A stretch of 20,494 nt of DNA from positions 1-20,494 of the forward strand of contig JAEXJM010000069.1 in the NCBI GenBank assembly GCA_023449275.1, in the 5' to 3' direction. The position numbers and the translations under genes were made by a program. The DNA comes from Pseudomonadota bacterium (lineage in GTDB: Bacteria > Pseudomonadota > Gammaproteobacteria > Burkholderiales > Burkholderiaceae_D). This document shows, in pieces, positions 15,997 to 20,494 of the stretch (positions within the stretch are counted from its first letter, which is position 1; every line of letters starts with the position of its first letter). The notes under the pieces were generated by a model. That model was not told the DNA's origin. It saw only the letters and a list, made by a program, of their open reading frames with translations, and made no database searches.

Positions 15997-16029
15997 GGTA
16001 ATGTCATAAATATGGGTTATTGTCATAAA
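15997..16029 (+). repeat. Two near-tandem copies of a TGTCATAAA element upstream of ftsH
   Basis: TGTCATAAA occurs at 16002-16010 and 16021-16029. Each is preceded by a GGGTAAT- or GGGTTAT-like block, so the repeating unit is about 19-20 bases. It lies between rlmE and the small ORF before ftsH, where a promoter is expected. It could be an operator pair; no known regulator is recognised. Confidence 0.5.
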
Positions 16030-16041
16030 AAAAGAGAACGC

Positions 16042-16164
16042 ATGATTCCTTCTTTGAAAGACTTGAATTGTCTTGATCACTGTGGATGGCAGATGTCTGA
16101 AAATGATTGTAAAATTGTTTCTCTATCTGAATATGACGCGTGGGCGTCTGAGGAGTCTTTGTGA
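16042..16164 (+). CDS. Candidate small protein (40 aa) translationally coupled to ftsH
   Basis: An ATG at 16042 opens a 40-codon frame that ends in a TGA at 16162-16164, overlapping the GTG start of ftsH in the four bases GTGA. A purine-rich AAAAAGAGAA lies just before the ATG. The peptide starts MIPSLKDLNCLDHCGWQ, has three cysteines (10, 14 and 23), is acidic at its C-terminus (SEYDAWASEESL) and has no membrane segment or signal peptide. I do not recognise a family. It could be a genuine small protein, perhaps metal- or redox-sensitive through its cysteines, or a leader ORF whose translation drives ftsH through coupling. The alternative is chance, since 40 codons without a stop is not rare, but the junction and ribosome-binding context argue for it. 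Confidence 0.5.
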   Translation: MIPSLKDLNCLDHCGWQMSENDCKIVSLSEYDAWASEESL

Positions 16165-18047
16165 ATAATATGCTTGTCAGGGTAGGCATTTGGACTGCCA
16201 TTATTATCGTACTTCTTACGACATTCAATCATTTTATAAACCGTGACGTGGGTGCGGGCGCCGTGTCGATCAACTATTCCCAGTTTCTGGACGAAGTCAA
16301 AGCCAGGAAAGTGAAGGATGTTGTTATCGAAGACAGGACGATCATCGCGACGACGGCTGATGGCAAGAAGGTCAAGACAGGGGTAACCTACCTCGATCGT
16401 GGTCTGATCGGCGATCTGGTTGATAGTGGTGTCCTGTTTGACGTCAAGCCACCTGAGGAACCTTCTTTCTGGTCACAGATCTTCATTTCATGGTTCCCGA
16501 TGCTGTTGCTGATCGGTGTGTGGATTTTCTTTATGCGCCAGATGCAGGGCGGTGGCAAGGGAGGTGCTTTCTCGTTCGGCAAGTCCAAGGCTCGCATGAT
16601 CGATGAAAAGACCAATACAGTCACCTTTACAGATGTTGCCGGTTGCGATGAAGCCAAGGAAGAAGTGATCGAAGTCGTCGATTTCCTGCGCGATCCGAAC
16701 AAATTCCAGAAACTGGGCGGACGCATTCCACGCGGTTTGTTGCTGGTCGGGCCTCCCGGTACCGGAAAGACCTTGCTGGCCCGTGCGATTGCCGGTGAAG
16801 CCAAGGTACCGTTCTTCTCGATTTCAGGTTCGGACTTTGTGGAAATGTTCGTCGGTGTCGGTGCTTCCCGCGTTCGTGACATGTTCGAAACAGCCAAGAA
16901 ACATTCCCCATGCATTATCTTTATCGATGAAATCGATGCTGTCGGTCGCCATCGTGGTGCCGGTATGGGCGGCGGCAATGATGAGCGTGAACAGACTCTG
17001 AACCAGTTGTTGGTTGAAATGGATGGTTTCGAACCGAATTCGGGTACGATCGTGGTCGCTGCGACGAACCGTGCCGATGTACTGGACAAAGCCCTGTTGC
17101 GTCCGGGCCGTTTCGACAGACAGGTTGTTGTCGGCTTGCCGGATATACGTGGCCGCGAGCAGATCCTGAATGTCCATATGCGCAAGGTGCCGATTTCGCC
17201 AGACGTCGACGCCAGCGTATTGGCCCGAGGCACTCCGGGATTCTCCGGTGCCGATCTGGCCAATCTGGTCAATGAATCCGCGCTGTTTGCAGCGCGCCGT
17301 AACAAACGGCTGGTCGAACAGCAGGACTTTGAAGACGCCAAGGACAAGATCCTGATGGGGCCGGAGCGCAAATCGTTCGTCATGCGTGACGAAGAACGCG
17401 CCAATACGGCCTACCATGAATCCGGTCATGCCGTCGTCGCCAAGCTTTTGCCGAAAGCCGATCCGGTTCACAAGGTCACCATTATGCCGCGTGGGCATGC
17501 CTTGGGCCTGACCTGGCAGTTGCCGGAACATGACCGGATCAACATGTACAAGGACAAGATGCTGGAAGAAATCTCGATTCTTTTCGGTGGCCGTATTGCC
17601 GAGGAAATCTTCATGCATCAGATGTCTACCGGTGCCTCGAATGACTTCGAACGCGCAACCAAGCTTGCTCGTGCCATGGTGACCCGTTATGGCATGTCTG
17701 AAGCGATGGGAACCATGGTCTATGAAGACACCGAACAGGATATGTTCTACGGTGGCCGTATGGCTGCAAAGACCGTTTCCGAAGCGACACAGCAGAAAGT
17801 CGATAACGAAATCCGTGCCATTCTGGACCGGCAATATGCGCTGGCCCGTAAATTGCTGGAAGAAAACCGCGACAAGGTTGAAAAAATGGCCCAGATGTTG
17901 CTCGAGTGGGAAACACTGGATGCCGATCAGGTCAACGATATCATGGATGGTATAGAACCACGTCCACCGAAATCATCGCCTGCTTCTTCCACACCACCAA
18001 AGGATGAAAATCCTGAGATGGCGGAAAATAAGACGGCTCCTGTTTGA
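16161..18047 (+). CDS. ftsH: ATP-dependent zinc metalloprotease FtsH
   Basis: Hexameric inner-membrane AAA+ protease for damaged membrane proteins and unstable regulators. The 628 residues show, in order, an N-terminal membrane segment (about 8-24), a periplasmic domain (25-104), a second membrane segment (105-124), the Walker A GPPGTGKT (197-204), the pore motif MFVGVGA (229-235), Walker B IIFIDEID (252-259), the second region of homology ending LLRPGRFDRQ (to 321), and the zinc site HESGH (419-423) with D495 in SNDFERAT. The C-terminus is a Pro/Ser/Glu-rich tail. The start is a GTG at 16161 with GAGGAG about six bases upstream; the Shine-Dalgarno lies inside the preceding small ORF, whose stop overlaps the GTG. 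A terminator follows the gene. Confidence 0.98.
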   Translation: MNNMLVRVGIWTAIIIVLLTTFNHFINRDVGAGAVSINYSQFLDEVKARKVKDVVIEDRTIIATTADGKKVKTGVTYLDRGLIGDLVDSGVLFDVKPPEEPSFWSQIFISWFPMLLLIGVWIFFMRQMQGGGKGGAFSFGKSKARMIDEKTNTVTFTDVAGCDEAKEEVIEVVDFLRDPNKFQKLGGRIPRGLLLVGPPGTGKTLLARAIAGEAKVPFFSISGSDFVEMFVGVGASRVRDMFETAKKHSPCIIFIDEIDAVGRHRGAGMGGGNDEREQTLNQLLVEMDGFEPNSGTIVVAATNRADVLDKALLRPGRFDRQVVVGLPDIRGREQILNVHMRKVPISPDVDASVLARGTPGFSGADLANLVNESALFAARRNKRLVEQQDFEDAKDKILMGPERKSFVMRDEERANTAYHESGHAVVAKLLPKADPVHKVTIMPRGHALGLTWQLPEHDRINMYKDKMLEEISILFGGRIAEEIFMHQMSTGASNDFERATKLARAMVTRYGMSEAMGTMVYEDTEQDMFYGGRMAAKTVSEATQQKVDNEIRAILDRQYALARKLLEENRDKVEKMAQMLLEWETLDADQVNDIMDGIEPRPPKSSPASSTPPKDENPEMAENKTAPV

Positions 18048-18068
18048 TTGACGACTGAGTTTAACCAG

Positions 18069-18097
18069 AAAGGGTGAGCCTTGTCTCGCCCTTTTTT
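18069..18097 (+). terminator. Intrinsic terminator between ftsH and folP
   Basis: AAAGGGTGAG (18069-18078) pairs with CTCGCCCTTT (18085-18094) over ten positions with one T-G wobble, around a CCTTGT loop. Six T (18092-18097) follow. It ends 18 nt before the folP ATG. Confidence 0.9.
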
Positions 18098-18115
18098 CAA
18101 TTCATAGATGACAAA

Positions 18116-18952
18116 ATGAAGTATTTTCAATGCGGAAGTACCCGTTTCGCGCTTGAAGGCAGGGAATATCGTCCACTTGTCATGGGTATCCTGAATATCA
18201 CTCCCGATTCTTTCTCGGATGGCGGAAAGTATTTTTCCTTGTCTTCTGCCTTGAAACATGCTGAAGAAATGATTGCCGACGGTGTCGATATCATTGACAT
18301 CGGGGCTGAATCATCGAGGCCGGGTTCTGAACCCGTTCCCTTGCAGGAAGAACTGGACCGTGTCATGCCGGTCATTGAAGCCCTGAAAGATTGCGGAAAG
18401 CCGCTTTCGGTTGATACTTATAAACCGGAAGTCATGTTGGCGGCGATTGCAGCCGGTGTGGATATGATCAACGATATCTGCGGTTTCCAGTCCGAGGCAT
18501 CCATCAGGGCAGTCACAGGCAGTTCCTGTGGCTTGTGCGTCATGCATATGCAGGGTGATCCCAAAACCATGCAGGAAAATCCGCATTACGATAATGTCAC
18601 GCTGGAAGTGACCGGTTTTCTGGAAAAGCAGGTCAAGTGGATGGAAGAGGCCGGTATTGAAAGGGAACGGATCTGTATCGATCCGGGGTTCGGTTTTGGA
18701 AAAACGCTTGAAGATAATATCATTCTCTTGCAGCACCTCGATTTCTTGAAAGAAAAACTGGATTTGCCGGTTCTGGCCGGACTTTCCCGTAAATCGGTAG
18801 TGGCGGGACTGACAGGCAGGCCAGTCGAGAAACGGCTGGCCGGCAATATTGCTATTGCTCTCTCGGCGGTGGAACATGGTGCGGCGATCGTCCGGGTGCA
18901 TGAGGTTGCGGAAACGGTCGATGCATTGAAGGTCTGGCTGGCGACACGTTAG
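18116..18952 (+). CDS. folP: Dihydropteroate synthase
   Basis: Condenses p-aminobenzoate with dihydropterin pyrophosphate in folate synthesis; the target of sulfonamides. The 278-residue TIM-barrel protein shows the family signatures: MGILNITPDSFSDGG (23-37), DIGAESSRPGSEP (61-73), SVDTYKPEV (98-106), MINDICG (117-123), MHMQGDPKTMQ (143-153), CIDPGFGFGKT (187-197), GLSRKS (222-227) and VRVHEV (259-264). The frame is open back to a GTG at 18074, but that codon lies inside the terminator stem, so I take the ATG at 18116. I see no Shine-Dalgarno before it. glmM follows after 23 bp, the usual ftsH-folP-glmM order of proteobacteria. Confidence 0.97.
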   Translation: MKYFQCGSTRFALEGREYRPLVMGILNITPDSFSDGGKYFSLSSALKHAEEMIADGVDIIDIGAESSRPGSEPVPLQEELDRVMPVIEALKDCGKPLSVDTYKPEVMLAAIAAGVDMINDICGFQSEASIRAVTGSSCGLCVMHMQGDPKTMQENPHYDNVTLEVTGFLEKQVKWMEEAGIERERICIDPGFGFGKTLEDNIILLQHLDFLKEKLDLPVLAGLSRKSVVAGLTGRPVEKRLAGNIAIALSAVEHGAAIVRVHEVAETVDALKVWLATR

Positions 18953-18975
18953 AAACATGATTTGAAAAGAAAAAA

Positions 18976-20322
18976 ATGAAACGTCAATATTTCGGAACGG
19001 ATGGAGTGCGGGGGCAGGTCGGGCAATTGCCGATTACGCCGGATTTTGTGATGAAACTGGGTTATGCGGCAGGAAAAGTGTTGACCCGAACCAGTCAGTC
19101 ATCAACTACCCCGACGGTTTTGATCGGCAAGGATACCCGCATTTCAGGGTATATGCTTGAAGCTTCGCTTCAGGCCGGTTTGTCTGCCGCCGGTGTGGAT
19201 GTCATGCTGTCCGGCCCGATGCCTACACCTGCCGTCGCTTATCTGACACGAGCTCTGCGTCTTTCCGCCGGTATCGTCATTTCCGCGTCACACAACCCTT
19301 ATCAGGACAACGGCATCAAATTCTTTTCCGCCAGCGGCAATAAATTGCCGGACGATATGGAATACGAAATCGAGTCCATGATCGACAAGCCGATGGACTG
19401 TGCCACTTCGGAGTTTCTGGGCAAGACCAAAAGGCTTGACGACGCGCAGGGACGTTATATCGAATTTTGCAAAAGTACTTTTCCTTCCGATTATGATCTC
19501 CGGGGCATGAAAATCGTCGTCGATTGTGCCAATGGTGCCGCTTACAATACCGCTCCCTGTGTCTTTCATGAATTGGGGGCCGATGTCGTTTCAATCGGAG
19601 TGCAGCCCAATGGCATGAACATCAACGATAATTGTGGTGCGACTTCCATCAATTCACTGGTCAATGCTGTTCTGGAGAACAGGGCAGATCTTGGTATCGC
19701 ACTGGACGGAGATGCAGACAGACTGGTGATGGTCGATCGGGAAGGGCAGGTTTATAACGGTGACCAGCTTTTGTATCTGATTGCCAAGGATCGGATGGCT
19801 TATAGTGACGTCAAGGGTGTTGTTGGAACACTGATGACCAATATGGCAGTGGAAATCGCTTTCAGGGAACGGCAGATCGACTTCGTCCGGGCAAACGTGG
19901 GTGACCGTTATGTACTTGAAGCCTTGCAGGAGAAAGGCTGGCTTCTTGGTGGTGAAGGTTCTGGACATCTGATCTGCCTGGACAAGCAGACTACTGGCGA
20001 TGGAATTGTTTCTTCCCTGCAGGTACTGGCTGCCTTGAGACGCCATAAAACGACGCTTGCAGCTTTTCTGAACGAGTTGACACTTTTTCCCCAGACATTG
20101 GTCAACGTGCGTGTTAAACCCGGTTTTAACTGGAAAGACAATGAAGCCATGAAAGTGGAAAAACAGAAAGTTGAAAAGGAACTCGGTGATCAGGGGCGGG
20201 TATTGATCCGTGCTTCAGGAACGGAACCTTTGATCCGTGTGATGGTCGAGACTGAAAACGAGAATGACGCACGTGAAATGGCGGAAAGAATCGCGAGTAA
20301 ATGTCTTGCATCAGTTGCCTGA
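18976..20322 (+). CDS. glmM: Phosphoglucosamine mutase
   Basis: Interconverts glucosamine-6-phosphate and glucosamine-1-phosphate on the way to UDP-GlcNAc for peptidoglycan and lipopolysaccharide. The 448-residue alpha-D-phosphohexomutase begins with the typical MKRQYFGTDGVRG. It has the phosphoserine loop ISASHNP (S105), the magnesium loop DGDADR (244-249), the sugar-binding GGEGSGH and the C-terminal phosphate-binding RASGTEPLIRVMVE. It lies 23 bp after folP and is probably co-transcribed with it. I see no terminator between it and the tRNA. Confidence 0.98.
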   Translation: MKRQYFGTDGVRGQVGQLPITPDFVMKLGYAAGKVLTRTSQSSTTPTVLIGKDTRISGYMLEASLQAGLSAAGVDVMLSGPMPTPAVAYLTRALRLSAGIVISASHNPYQDNGIKFFSASGNKLPDDMEYEIESMIDKPMDCATSEFLGKTKRLDDAQGRYIEFCKSTFPSDYDLRGMKIVVDCANGAAYNTAPCVFHELGADVVSIGVQPNGMNINDNCGATSINSLVNAVLENRADLGIALDGDADRLVMVDREGQVYNGDQLLYLIAKDRMAYSDVKGVVGTLMTNMAVEIAFRERQIDFVRANVGDRYVLEALQEKGWLLGGEGSGHLICLDKQTTGDGIVSSLQVLAALRRHKTTLAAFLNELTLFPQTLVNVRVKPGFNWKDNEAMKVEKQKVEKELGDQGRVLIRASGTEPLIRVMVETENENDAREMAERIASKCLASVA

Positions 20323-20373
20323 ATGAAAATCGTCGCTTTGCACCAACGAAATGAAAAAAGACGTAAAAGACAA

Positions 20374-20402
20374 TTGACCTTCAGAAGGGAGATAGGTATT
20401 AT
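20374..20402 (+). promoter_or_regulatory. Promoter of the tRNA-Pro gene
   Basis: TTGACC (20374-20379) and TATTAT (20397-20402) are exactly 17 bp apart and each matches the sigma70 consensus at 5 of 6 positions. Transcription would begin around 20409, only a few bases before the mature tRNA 5' end. Confidence 0.7.
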
Positions 20403-20411
20403 TACGTTCTT

Positions 20412-20488
20412 CGGGGCGTAGCGCAGCCTGGTAGCGCAACTGGTTTGGGACCAGTGGGTCGGATGTTCGAATCATCTCGCCCCGACCA
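20412..20488 (+). tRNA. tRNA-Pro (anticodon TGG)
   Basis: A complete 77-nt cloverleaf. The acceptor stem is CGGGGCG (20412-20418) with CGCCCCG (20478-20484), then discriminator A and an encoded CCA. The D-loop has AGCCTGGTAGCGC. The anticodon stem is ACTGG/CCAGT around TTTGGGA, with anticodon TGG at 20446-20448. The T-loop is TTCGAAT, with a G-T pair closing its stem. It reads CCN proline codons, chiefly CCA. The promoter at 20374-20402 makes it independent of glmM. Confidence 0.97.
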
Positions 20489-20494
20489 ATAAAA

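Noticed and set aside
16388..17834. Antisense open frames of over 330 codons opposite ftsH
   Set aside because: Same reason: they cover the conserved AAA+ and protease domains of ftsH and have no features of their own.
20323..20421. 32-codon frame starting immediately after the glmM stop
   Set aside because: It runs through the tRNA promoter and ends inside the tRNA, has no separate ribosome binding site, and the peptide is a basic sequence of no recognised type.

Overview
The window is an ordinary-looking but dense stretch of chromosome from a betaproteobacterium. The gene content and order (carA-carB-greA, yhbY diverging from rlmE, then ftsH-folP-glmM; and PHP phosphoesterase, yciO, M50 protease, trpS) are typical of Burkholderiales. 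The moderate GC content and the protein sequences suggest Oxalobacteraceae, perhaps Oxalobacter; that genus-level guess is from memory of the family and was not checked by search. I see no insertion sequences, CRISPR arrays, phage genes or other signs of recent transfer, and no gene-free stretch longer than about 230 bases.

Layout. 1-51 holds the last 16 codons of an unidentified gene whose TGA overlaps the GTG of a 743-aa DUF349 coiled-coil protein (48-2279). A bidirectional terminator separates it from the minus-strand pair hslO (Hsp33) and a gamma-carbonic anhydrase-like gene (2305-3862). From a divergent promoter region an alpha/beta hydrolase is read on the plus strand (4089-4958). A run of plus-strand genes follows: PHP phosphoesterase/RNase AM type, htpX, yciO, an M50 membrane protease and trpS (5037-9538). 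Next come carA, carB and greA (9736-14784). yhbY lies on the minus strand, convergent with greA and divergent from rlmE (15294-15941). A 40-codon small ORF that I propose as a gene leads into ftsH, followed by folP and glmM, and the window ends with a complete tRNA-Pro(TGG) with its own promoter.

Functionally the window mixes protein quality control (Hsp33 chaperone, HtpX, M50 protease, FtsH), translation and RNA maturation (TrpS, YhbY, RlmE, the PHP RNase, YciO, tRNA-Pro), transcription elongation (GreA), and supply of precursors (carbamoyl phosphate by CarAB, dihydropteroate by FolP, glucosamine-1-phosphate by GlmM).

The most interesting signals lie in the gaps. They are: (1) the unannotated 40-aa, three-cysteine ORF translationally coupled to ftsH, preceded by two near-tandem copies of a TGTCATAAA element; (2) strong intrinsic terminators placed 12 and 18 nt before the start codons of greA and folP, leaving no room for a promoter in between; (3) a hairpin that holds the carA Shine-Dalgarno in its loop and the TTG start in its stem; (4) htpX sitting inside a gene set where it is not usually found, behind a leader rich in inverted repeats. 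I found no convincing multi-gene novel system.
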